Origin: Leptofilum sp041748655
Lineage (GTDB): Bacteria; Chloroflexota; Anaerolineae; Promineifilales; Promineifilaceae
NCBI GenBank assembly: GCA_041748655.1
Contig: JBGTCV010000003.1
Coordinates: 61,971 to 125,970 of the forward strand
DNA length: 64,000 nucleotides
Reading direction: 5' to 3'
This document shows positions 33,923 through 41,677 of this stretch, in pieces. The translations under genes and the position numbers were made by a program. The stretch's first letter is position 1; every line of letters begins with the position of its first letter. The notes under the pieces were generated by a model that made no database searches, was not told where the DNA came from, and saw only the letters and a list, made by a program, of their open reading frames with translations.

Positions 33923-34977
33923 CGCGCTTTCCTGTTTTGCCATGGCCTTGCCGTACGACTGGCCTCTGGCTAACGGCTGTTTTCCTGCTGTTTTCTGCCT
34001 GTACAACTGCCACGCCTACCTCTCCGCCACCAGGCCCCACACTTACCCATAAAATACCTGTACCTACGGCAACCCTAACGGCAACTCTCTCACCAACGCA
34101 GACAGCCGCAGCTTTGCCCACTCAAATCTCGGCGCCAGATCCTGAAGCCACCACGGCCGTGTCGCACTCCCCAACCGCTTCCTCTACGGCCGTTCCAACA
34201 CTGACTGCCACCGATTTTGTGAACGGCATCCCCGTGAGCGAGATTGTGATTTTGCCCCCGGAAACGGCCGTTCACATTCGAGAAATATTTGCCAGAGGGC
34301 AGGAATACGGCCGGAATCCCCGCGCCTTTTCCAAACTGGGCGATAGTGCTGTGCTTATCAGCAGCTACCTGACACGATTTGACGATCCCTCCCGCTACAC
34401 GTTGGGCGAATGGGACTTTCTGCAGCCGACAATTGATTATTACGCAGGTTCTTTTCGGCGCTATGGAGTGGCCACGCGCGTGGCACTCAGCTCCTGGGGT
34501 GTCATGGACCCCACCTGGGCCAACAAAGAACACTGCGGTCCCAACGAGGTAATGCTCGCCTGCGAAGTTCGCCTGTTTAATCCCAGCATCATCCTCATTC
34601 ACCTGGGTACCAACGACGTGGGCGACGGTGAAACCTTCGCTCGCAATATGCGCGACATTTTAGACTACTGCCTGGCGCAAGGCATCATTCCCGTTCTGGC
34701 TACCAAGGCGGACCGGTTTGAAGGTGAGGATAATCACAATAACCAGATTTTGGTCGAACTGGCCGCAGAATATCGGGTGCCGCTTTGGGATTTTGATGCC
34801 GTGGCAGCCACCCTGCCGGCACGGGGCCTGGAGGAGGATCAAATCCATCTTACCGCCGCTCTGAACAATGATTACACCGACCCCGAAATCTGGAACAGTG
34901 GCTATCCGGTGAGCGACCTGACGGCCCTGCTTATGCTGGATGGCTTACGCCAGGCGCTGGAGGATGACCAGCCGTGA
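33901..34977 (+). CDS. SGNH/GDSL-family hydrolase or transferase, lipid-anchored
   Basis: 358 residues from MDLPKFLTRF (ATG at 33901). A hydrophobic signal ends in a lipobox (FSAC), then a Pro/Thr linker of about 80 residues. The SGNH fold follows with block I SKLGDSAVL (catalytic Ser in GDS), block III IHLGTNDVG and block V DQIHLT (Asp-x-x-His). The family includes esterases and acyltransferases acting on cell-wall glycans. It lies four bases' overlap upstream of the MBOAT gene, so it likely completes or edits acyl transfer outside the membrane, as DltD or AlgJ/AlgX do. Confidence 0.85.
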   Translation: MDLPKFLTRFPVLPWPCRTTGLWLTAVFLLFSACTTATPTSPPPGPTLTHKIPVPTATLTATLSPTQTAAALPTQISAPDPEATTAVSHSPTASSTAVPTLTATDFVNGIPVSEIVILPPETAVHIREIFARGQEYGRNPRAFSKLGDSAVLISSYLTRFDDPSRYTLGEWDFLQPTIDYYAGSFRRYGVATRVALSSWGVMDPTWANKEHCGPNEVMLACEVRLFNPSIILIHLGTNDVGDGETFARNMRDILDYCLAQGIIPVLATKADRFEGEDNHNNQILVELAAEYRVPLWDFDAVAATLPARGLEEDQIHLTAALNNDYTDPEIWNSGYPVSDLTALLMLDGLRQALEDDQP

Positions 34978-36428
34978 GCGCTGGCCTGGCTGCCATTGCC
35001 ATCTTTACAGCGCTGGCCATTTTGTATGCCTGGCTCCCTTCAGACTGGCGGCCGTCTTTTTTACTTGTTGTCAGCGTGCTGGCTATTTATGCACTCCAGC
35101 CGTTCACCAACTTGCGTTTTGCCGCCTATGCCCTGCAAACCCTCACGATTTTGTTCACTGTGGTCGTCTGGTGGCTGACGCAGCGACTGATGCCCAATGC
35201 TGCGCCGCTGCTCCGCCAGGATAAGCTGGCACTGCTGTTACTAGTGGCTCTAGTGCTTCTGGTCACGGCCGATCGGCTGCTGCCGGTGACGCAGCGGCTG
35301 TTACCCTACCGCCCCCCGCACGCCGGCTGGGTGCTGCTGGTTTTGGGGGGAACGGCCGTTTTCAGCCTGGGTCTCGCCTATTTTTTAAGACGACTGCCGT
35401 ATCGTCAGGTACTCACCGGGGCGATATTGGCTCTGGTGGGCATCTTTGTTTTGCTGAAATGGCCGCCTGCCGCCACGACCCTGGCTGCCGTCTGGCGTCG
35501 CTGGACGGGCGAGCAGGTCGCCCTGGCTGCCCCCACGGATCTGGCCTGGCTGGGTTTTTCCTATGTTGCTTTTCGCCTGATTCACACCCTGCGGGACCGC
35601 CAGGCTGGACTGCTGCCTGCCTGCAGCCTGTCGGAGTTTGCCACCTACGTGCTGTTCTTTCCCGCGTACACAGCAGGCCCCATTGACCGTGTGGAGCGTT
35701 TTGTGGACGATTATCGCTCGCCAGATGTGACAGGAGCGGCTGCCCGTTGGGGGCGCGGTGGCTGGCGCATTGCTATCGGCCTGCTGAAAAAGTTTGTCAT
35801 TGCCGATTCGCTGGCGTTGGGGATGTCGTTAACGGCCGTATCGGCTCAACAGGCTACTTCTGCCAGCGGTCTCTGGCTGCTGCTGTATGGCTATGCTTTT
35901 CGTCTCTACTTTGACTTCAGTGGGTACACCGACATTGCCATTGGTCTGGGCCTCTTGTTTGGCATTACCCTGCCAGAAAATTTTCACAAACCTTATCTCA
36001 AAACCAATCTCACCAGCTTCTGGCAAAGCTGGCACATTACCCTCAGCGATTGGGCCCGCTTTTACATCTTCACACCGCTCTCGCGCAGCCTGTTGCGCCG
36101 CAAGCCGCGTCCCTCGCCGCAGGTGATTCTACTGGCAGCTCACCTCAGCACGATGCTGGTGATTGGCTTGTGGCACGGCATCACCGCCAACTTTTTTGTC
36201 TGGGGCTTGTGGCACGGCGTGGGGCTATTTGTGCATAAACAGTGGAGCGACCGTACGCGCCGCTGGTACCGGTCCCTGGCCGACAAGCCGGGACAAAAAC
36301 GCGCCTGGTCGCTCTTTGGCTGGTTTGTGACCTTTCATTATGTGGTGCTGGGGTGGGTGTGGTTTGCCCTGCCCACGGTGCCGCTGGCCTGGCAGACATT
36401 TGCCAGACTGATGGGAACGGCCGTATGA
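34974..36428 (+). CDS. MBOAT-family membrane O-acyltransferase (DltB/AlgI-like)
   Basis: 484 residues with about eleven membrane segments, starting at a GTG overlapping the previous stop. The MBOAT core is clear: FDFSGYTDIAIGLGLLFGI, PENFHKPYL, FWQSWHITLSDWARFYIFTPL and the catalytic-His region LWHGITANFFVWGLWHG. It moves an activated acyl group across the membrane onto an outer acceptor. The AlgI/DltB subgroup always works with an outer SGNH-like partner, and two are encoded on either side. The start codon of the second SGNH gene overlaps its stop (ATGA). Confidence 0.95.
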   Translation: MSAGLAAIAIFTALAILYAWLPSDWRPSFLLVVSVLAIYALQPFTNLRFAAYALQTLTILFTVVVWWLTQRLMPNAAPLLRQDKLALLLLVALVLLVTADRLLPVTQRLLPYRPPHAGWVLLVLGGTAVFSLGLAYFLRRLPYRQVLTGAILALVGIFVLLKWPPAATTLAAVWRRWTGEQVALAAPTDLAWLGFSYVAFRLIHTLRDRQAGLLPACSLSEFATYVLFFPAYTAGPIDRVERFVDDYRSPDVTGAAARWGRGGWRIAIGLLKKFVIADSLALGMSLTAVSAQQATSASGLWLLLYGYAFRLYFDFSGYTDIAIGLGLLFGITLPENFHKPYLKTNLTSFWQSWHITLSDWARFYIFTPLSRSLLRRKPRPSPQVILLAAHLSTMLVIGLWHGITANFFVWGLWHGVGLFVHKQWSDRTRRWYRSLADKPGQKRAWSLFGWFVTFHYVVLGWVWFALPTVPLAWQTFARLMGTAV

Positions 36429-37555
36429 GGAACCAATCCGAACCAATCACCTGGGATTTTTTGCTGCGCGTGCTGCTGAAAACAGCGCTTCTATTTGCGG
36501 CCTGCAATTTAATGTTTGCCCTGGTGATGACGCCGGAAAGCTACGGCCGTCTTTCTCTCTACAATCACCTCTGGCCAGGGCGAGAACGGCTGCCGTATGG
36601 AGAAAACCCGACCGAATCGTACAACCTTAGCCTGAACAATGTGCCTGCCCTGTTTGCCAGCCACCGCCTGGCCCAGCCCAAAGCAGAGGATGAGTTTCGC
36701 GTGCTGCTGCTGGGCGATTCGGCTGTGTGGGGTTGGCTGCTGCCCAACGAGGAAACCCTGGTGGCTCAGCTCAACCGCCTGAATTTACACAGTGCAGACG
36801 GCCGTTCCCTCGAATTCTACAACCTAGGTTACCCGATATTGTCGCTCAGCAAGGATTTGCTGCTCCTGGATGAGGCGATGGCCTACCAACCAGATCTCAT
36901 TCTCTGGCTGGTCACGCTCGATTCGTTTGCCCTGGGGCAGCAGTTGAATCATCCGCTGCTGTGGCACAATGCCCCACGCACCCGTTCCCTGATCCAAACG
37001 TACCATCTGTCACTAGATGAAGCAGACGGCCGTTTTGTGGTCCCCACTTTTTGGCAGCGCACTTTAGCAGGACAGCGGCAGGAGCTGGCCAACTGGCTGC
37101 GCCTGCAGCAGTTGGGCGCTGCCTGGCGGGCCACGGGCGTTGATCAGGCCATTCCGGCAGCGTACACGCCTCGTGCTTCGGACTTTGCCCCGGACGAAAG
37201 CTGGCAGCAGTACACTGCATCCACTACGCTCCCGGAAGAGGATTTGCTATTTTCACTGCTGGCGGCGGGTAGAGCCATGACTGGTGAAGTGTCCCTCTAC
37301 ATTGTCAATGAGCCGATTTTTATTAGCGATGGGCAGAACAGCGATCTGCGCTACAATGCCTGGTATCCCCGTTGGGCTTATGACCAATACCGGGATTTGC
37401 TGGCAGAAACGGCCGAAAATCACCAATGGCACTACCTGGATTTGTGGAACGTTGTGCCTGGCAGCGAGTTTACGGACAGTCCGGTGCATCTTACGGCCGT
37501 GGGCAACCAGTTGCTGGCTGCAGAGCTGGCTCCCTGGCTCACCGGCGAAAAATAA
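36425..37555 (+). CDS. Second SGNH-fold protein, membrane-anchored
   Basis: 376 residues from MRNQSEPITW. One membrane helix (LLKTALLFAACNLMFALVM) then an outer SGNH domain. Block I is RVLLLGDSAVWGWLL with the catalytic Ser, followed by NLGYPILSLSKDLLLLDEAM (block II Gly/block III region) and DSPVHLTAVGNQLLA (block V Asp and His). It is a DltD-like topology: a single N-terminal anchor and the hydrolase fold outside. Located between MBOAT and the acyl carrier protein gene. Confidence 0.85.
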   Translation: MRNQSEPITWDFLLRVLLKTALLFAACNLMFALVMTPESYGRLSLYNHLWPGRERLPYGENPTESYNLSLNNVPALFASHRLAQPKAEDEFRVLLLGDSAVWGWLLPNEETLVAQLNRLNLHSADGRSLEFYNLGYPILSLSKDLLLLDEAMAYQPDLILWLVTLDSFALGQQLNHPLLWHNAPRTRSLIQTYHLSLDEADGRFVVPTFWQRTLAGQRQELANWLRLQQLGAAWRATGVDQAIPAAYTPRASDFAPDESWQQYTASTTLPEEDLLFSLLAAGRAMTGEVSLYIVNEPIFISDGQNSDLRYNAWYPRWAYDQYRDLLAETAENHQWHYLDLWNVVPGSEFTDSPVHLTAVGNQLLAAELAPWLTGEK

Positions 37556-37579
37556 ACCGTGACTTGACGAGGAACCAAA

Positions 37580-37846
37580 ATGGATGAACCAACCATACGC
37601 CGCCAACTGCGAGCGTTTATTCTCAATGAACTGATGCGCGAACCAGATTATCCGCTGCGGGATGAGGAGGGTATTATCTCCAGCGGTTTGATGGATTCGT
37701 TTGGCCTGGCAGAATTGGGCGTTTTTGTGGAGGAAGCCTTTGATATCTACATCCCCGATGCGGATTTAACCGTGGCCAAAATGGATTCGCTGAACCAGAT
37801 GGTGGCCCGCGTGGCTCGTGATCTGCCCACTGATGCTGACGCCTGA
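37580..37846 (+). CDS. Acyl carrier protein
   Basis: 88 residues, four-helix carrier protein. The phosphopantetheine attachment serine lies in GLMDSFGLAEL (Ser40), followed by the recognition helix II (VFVEEAFDIYIPDADL). It carries the activated acyl group from the ligase to the membrane acyltransferase, the role of DltC. An ACP of this stand-alone type beside a ligase and MBOAT points to dedicated use, not bulk fatty acid synthesis. The ligase gene start overlaps its end. Confidence 0.93.
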   Translation: MDEPTIRRQLRAFILNELMREPDYPLRDEEGIISSGLMDSFGLAELGVFVEEAFDIYIPDADLTVAKMDSLNQMVARVARDLPTDADA

Positions 37847-39518
37847 TACCCGCGCCCGGTTTCATACGCTGCTGGATGCGCTCTCTTTCACCGAGCCTGA
37901 TGACCGGCCTGCCATCATTTTTATGGCGACGGCTGCCGCACCGGTGGTTGTTTCGCGGCGGGCTTTGTTAACGGCCGTCGCCCAACACAGCAACGCGCTG
38001 CACCAGCTCGGCCTCCGATCCGGCGATCTCGTGCTCATTGCCCACACGCAGAATCTGGAAACTGTTTATGCCTTTTGGGGTGCCCTGCTGCTGGGTGCTG
38101 TTCCCACTTTGTTTCCCAGCCTCACCGAAAAGTTGGATCCCGTTATCTACCGCCGCAACATGGCCCAGCTGATTGAACTATCCCAGGTGCAGGCAGCGCT
38201 CACCAGCGACGGCTTTGCCCCAGCGCTGCGCGAAGTGGCAGCTTGCCCTGTCTACGGTCGCAGCGACCTGCCGCTGGATGCGCCAGCCGTACCGATTTGG
38301 CAGCCTCAACCGGAAGCAATTGCCTTTTTGCAGCACTCGTCGGGCACAACGGGCCTGCAAAAAGGGGTGGCGCTGACGCATACAGCCGTGCTCAACCAAC
38401 TGGCTGCCTACAGCGAAGCCATTGCCCTGCAGCCCGACGATGTGGTGGTGAACTGGCTGCCGCTTTATCACGACATGGGGCTCATTGCCGGGTTTTTACT
38501 GCCACTGGTGCAGGGTCTGCCGCTGGTGCTGCTTTCCCCGTTTGACTGGGCGCAGCATCCGGCCCTGCTGCTGCAGGCGATTGATCGCTATGGCGGAACC
38601 CTCTGCTGGCTGCCCAATTTTGCCTACAACCACTGCGCCCGGCGCGTGCGCCGCCGCGACAGGGAGGGGTCGTCACTGGCCTCGATGCGGCTGTTCATCA
38701 ACTGTTCGGAACCGGTGCGGCAGGCCAGTCACCAACTTTTCCTAGAGGCTTTTGCCGCACAGGGTGTTATGCCAGCCATGCTGGGAGTGAGCTACGCTAT
38801 GGCGGAAAATACCTTTGCCGTGACGCAAACATTGCCAGGTGCACCCGCCCGGCTAGATTGGGTTGATGGGCAAGCTCTGGCAGGAAAAGAAGCCGCAGAG
38901 TCTGTTGATCCCGCGCACCCTCGGGCGACTCCTGTAGTTTCTTGCGGACGGCCGATTGCGGGTACGGCCGTTAACATCGTGAATGAACAGGGTGAACCGC
39001 TGCCCCCAAGGCAGGTAGGGGAGATTGTGGTGCGCAGCAACTGTATGCTGGCGAGTTATTATCGACGACCTGATTTACGGCCGTTTCAAAATGGTTGGTA
39101 CCACACAGGCGATCGCGGCTATCTGGCTGGAGGCGAACTGTACGTGATGGGGCGCAGCAAGGATTTAATCATCAACGCGGGCAAAAACATTTATCCGCAA
39201 GACATTGAGGCAGTTGTGAACGAGGTGCCTGGCGTTCACGCAGGTCGGGTCGTGGCCTTTGGCGTACCCGATGAACGGGAAGGCACTGAGCTAATCGCCA
39301 TTGTCGCCGAAGTGGAAACGGCCGATTCCCAACAACAAAACCAGATTCGTCTGGCTATTCGTCAGGCGGTGGCAGCGCAAACGGCCGTTAGTGTGAGCTT
39401 TGTTACCCTCGTGCCGCGCCAATGGCTGCTCAAGACCTCCAGCGGCAAAATCGCCCGCGCCGAAAATCAACGCAAATGGTTGGCAAAACGCTCAGACTAC
39501 CCCCGACGTGATAAATAG
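37833..39518 (+). CDS. Fatty-acyl-AMP ligase-like adenylating enzyme
   Basis: 561 residues from MLTPDTRARF (ATG at 37833, overlapping the ACP gene by 14 bases). The adenylate-forming family is evident: FLQHSSGTTGLQKGVALTH (P-loop, about 166-184), WLPLYHDMGLIAGFLLPL, LGVSYAMAENTFAVTQT, HTGDRGYLAGGELYVMGRSKDLIINAGKN (shortened here in parts) and the C-terminal lysine in LKTSSGKIARAEN. WLPLYHDMGL is characteristic of fatty-acyl-AMP ligases, not of DltA. It should activate a carboxylic acid and load the adjacent ACP. Confidence 0.9.
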   Translation: MLTPDTRARFHTLLDALSFTEPDDRPAIIFMATAAAPVVVSRRALLTAVAQHSNALHQLGLRSGDLVLIAHTQNLETVYAFWGALLLGAVPTLFPSLTEKLDPVIYRRNMAQLIELSQVQAALTSDGFAPALREVAACPVYGRSDLPLDAPAVPIWQPQPEAIAFLQHSSGTTGLQKGVALTHTAVLNQLAAYSEAIALQPDDVVVNWLPLYHDMGLIAGFLLPLVQGLPLVLLSPFDWAQHPALLLQAIDRYGGTLCWLPNFAYNHCARRVRRRDREGSSLASMRLFINCSEPVRQASHQLFLEAFAAQGVMPAMLGVSYAMAENTFAVTQTLPGAPARLDWVDGQALAGKEAAESVDPAHPRATPVVSCGRPIAGTAVNIVNEQGEPLPPRQVGEIVVRSNCMLASYYRRPDLRPFQNGWYHTGDRGYLAGGELYVMGRSKDLIINAGKNIYPQDIEAVVNEVPGVHAGRVVAFGVPDEREGTELIAIVAEVETADSQQQNQIRLAIRQAVAAQTAVSVSFVTLVPRQWLLKTSSGKIARAENQRKWLAKRSDYPRRDK

Positions 39519-39555
39519 CCCTCGTCACAGGCTAAATCACAAACCTGCTTGCCAT

Positions 39556-40521
39556 CTACATTTCTACGGATGCCTCATTCTCAGTCAACCTTTCCAATTT
39601 CGACTTCGTCTCGCGCCAGGTGATCTTGGAAAGCCCCAGCTTTTGCCGGATGTCGTCCTGCTCCACTTTGGCCCGCCAATCCCTGAGCGCCGACGCCCAG
39701 CGCAGATTCTCAAAAGAGAGCAGGCCGCGTTCCAGGCCAGCCTCGTCGCTGATGTCGCGTAAAATGTATTCCAGATTGCGCGGCGTGCAGGTGAAAATGG
39801 TGTCGGGCGGTTCATATTGGGCCAGGTACTCATCCAGCACGTCCAGCCACTCCGGTTCCAGGTGCAGCTTGCGCTCCTTGTAGCGCAGGCGTGGATTAGG
39901 GTAGCGGATAAACAGCATCGGCCGGGCCGTATCGCTGCGATCTACATGATTGGGCACGATGGCCATCGCTTCCCCTTTTTTGACGCCGGTTTGCAGCAGT
40001 AGGGTCAGCAGCAAGTGGGGGCGAGCATCCGCTTTGCGCTCCAGGCTGCCCTGGCGGATTTGAGCGGTGACGACCAGCGCTTTTGCTAAATCATCTTCGG
40101 TGGGGATGACGGGCAGCGGGCTTTTGACGCTGTGCTGGATGACAGCCACAGAGGGGTCGTTGGGCAGTATGCCTGCTTCATGCAGCCAGCCAAAAAACAC
40201 TTTGAGGGTGGTGACGCGCCGGGCGTATGATTTTGGGCTGCAGGGCACGCCCCGCTCTTCTACCAGCCACTTCAGGAAATCATTCAGGTTGTTGGTGCCA
40301 ATTTCGCCGATGGGTTGGCCGATGCCTAAATATTTGCCCAGCAGGCGCACATCGCTGGCAAATGCTTTTATGGTGTTGATGGCGAACCCTTCATCCCGCA
40401 TGTGGGTTTCAAACAGGCCCAGGGCCGCCTGGATGGAAGCGTCTGGCGAGAGGGGAGGGGTTGATTTTGTTCGATCTGGAGGGAGTTGATCTGCTGGAAT
40501 TAGGGGTTGTTGGTCGTTCAC
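39556..40521 (-). CDS. Degenerate tyrosine recombinase (XerC/D fold)
   Basis: About 321 residues from a GTG at 40521 with AAGGAG nine bases upstream; longer starts (ATG at 40539) lack a ribosome binding site. The core-binding domain is normal (FETHMRDEGFAINTIKAFAS, then VTTLKVFFGWLHEAGIL). In the catalytic domain the key residues are changed. The first Arg (TGLRxxE) is Lys in TGVKKGEAM, the HxxR motif is FENLRW, the LGH histidine is Leu in LGLSKIT, and no nucleophilic Tyr follows. It probably binds DNA without cutting. No attachment sites or phage genes are nearby. It has no ACGGCCGT site. Confidence 0.85.
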   Translation of the reverse strand: MNDQQPLIPADQLPPDRTKSTPPLSPDASIQAALGLFETHMRDEGFAINTIKAFASDVRLLGKYLGIGQPIGEIGTNNLNDFLKWLVEERGVPCSPKSYARRVTTLKVFFGWLHEAGILPNDPSVAVIQHSVKSPLPVIPTEDDLAKALVVTAQIRQGSLERKADARPHLLLTLLLQTGVKKGEAMAIVPNHVDRSDTARPMLFIRYPNPRLRYKERKLHLEPEWLDVLDEYLAQYEPPDTIFTCTPRNLEYILRDISDEAGLERGLLSFENLRWASALRDWRAKVEQDDIRQKLGLSKITWRETKSKLERLTENEASVEM

Positions 40522-40710
40522 GCTTAAATGCTCCTTCATGCGAAAAACTTTTCGTATAGGCAATGATATTAGAACAGATGAACCAATTTGTCAAGGTCGT
40601 TTTTTTGTAAAAGTGGCCCAAAGTTTAAGAAGCAGCGATACGGCCGTCTATTAAGTAATTCTGAGAGGATACTGTATAAAAGATCTGTCTGAAAAATCAA
40701 ATCGTAAAAT

Positions 40711-40751
40711 TGGCTGTTGGTATTTTGGTGCAGCCAACAGCCAGTTTTATT
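40711..40751 (+). terminator. Intrinsic terminator or leader hairpin upstream of the YceI-like gene
   Basis: TGGCTGTTGG and CCAACAGCCA form a perfect 10-base stem around a 13-base loop, followed by GTTTTATTTT. It lies 40 bases upstream of the YceI-like gene, after a possible TATAAA at about 40674, so it could be a leader attenuator as well as a simple terminator. The rest of 40522-40786 holds a single ACGGCCGT and no gene. Confidence 0.6.
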
Positions 40752-40786
40752 TTGAATGCACCTGTGTTGAACATGGAGGTTATTAT

Positions 40787-41596
40787 ATGAAGAAGAAATT
40801 TGTCGTGGTGTTACTATTGTTTATGGTACTGCTCACCGCTGCGGCGTGTGGGCTTTTGCAGGAACCGGCGGAGCCAAGCGCCACGCTGGAGGCAGTTCCG
40901 CTGGCGATCGAAGCGGCCGATGAGCCTGTGGTTGTCGAGGAGCCAACGGCGGCGGTGGAGCAGCCCCCTGTAGAGGAACCGGAAGCAGCTGCTGACGAAT
41001 TGGAAGAAGTGGAAGAGACGGAAGAAATGGAAGAAACGGCCGAATCCGCCCCTTCAACTGGTCTGGTTATCTATGAAATTAGCCAGAGCGACTCTGAAGT
41101 GCGCTTTGAGCTGGACGAGGATTTGCGCGGCAATCGGATTACGGTGGTGGGAACGACCAACCAGGTGGCCGGGCAGATAGCGCTGAATTTAAGCGATTTG
41201 TCTACAGCGCAGGTTGGCCAGATTCAGATCAACGCCCGCACCCTGGTTACGGACAATGATTTCCGCAACCGGGCTATCCAGAACGAAATTTTGGATACGG
41301 GGAATTATGAGCTGATTACGTTTGTGCCAACGGCCGTTTCCGGCCTGCCTGCCTCTGCTGCGGTGGGGGAAGAAATTCGTTTTACAATTGACGGGGAGCT
41401 AACGATTCGGGACGTGACCGAGAGCGTGACCTTTAGCGTGGTGGCAACGGCCGTTTCCGCCAGCCAAATCACCGGCACCGCCACCGCCACCGTCCTGCGC
41501 GACACCTACGGCCTCACCATTCCTCAGGTCCCCAGCGTGGCAAACGTGGAAAATGAGGTTGATTTGATCATCACTTTCGTGGCCAACGCTTCGTAA
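40787..41596 (+). CDS. YceI-like lipid-binding lipoprotein
   Basis: 269 residues. Signal peptide with lipobox TAAAC (Cys21), an acidic linker rich in Glu (about 30-90), then a YceI domain: YEISQSDSEVRFELDEDL, QIALNLSDLSTAQVGQIQIN, TLVTDNDFRNRAIQNEILDT and ELTIRDVTESVTFSVVATA. The fold is a lipocalin-like barrel that binds isoprenoids or fatty amides. It is anchored outside the membrane. A GGAGG ribosome binding site precedes the ATG, and the gene stands alone between terminator-like hairpins. Confidence 0.9.
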   Translation: MKKKFVVVLLLFMVLLTAAACGLLQEPAEPSATLEAVPLAIEAADEPVVVEEPTAAVEQPPVEEPEAAADELEEVEETEEMEETAESAPSTGLVIYEISQSDSEVRFELDEDLRGNRITVVGTTNQVAGQIALNLSDLSTAQVGQIQINARTLVTDNDFRNRAIQNEILDTGNYELITFVPTAVSGLPASAAVGEEIRFTIDGELTIRDVTESVTFSVVATAVSASQITGTATATVLRDTYGLTIPQVPSVANVENEVDLIITFVANAS

Positions 41597-41604
41597 AAAA
41601 CTTA

Positions 41605-41670
41605 GACGCAAAGGGGCAAAGATTATGTATTAATCTTTGCCCCTTTTTTCTTTGCGCACTTTGCGTCAAA
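41605..41670. terminator. Bidirectional terminator with nested stems
   Basis: GGGGCAAAGATT and AATCTTTGCCCC form a 12-base inner stem followed by TTTTTTC. Outside it GACGCAAAG pairs with CTTTGCGTC. It separates the convergent YceI-like and radical SAM genes. Confidence 0.85.
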
Positions 41671-41677
41671 TACTGAT

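Noticed and set aside
37833..39518. The ligase as DltA (D-alanine activation)
   Set aside because: Its core motifs match fatty-acyl-AMP ligases better, and no teichoic-acid genes are seen; the Dlt comparison is kept for architecture only.
39556..40521. Integrase of a prophage or genomic island
   Set aside because: Catalytic residues are missing, no tRNA or direct-repeat attachment sites are visible, and the neighbours are ordinary genes.
40711..40751. A known riboswitch upstream of the YceI-like gene
   Set aside because: Only one simple hairpin with a T-tract is visible; no conserved riboswitch core could be recognised.
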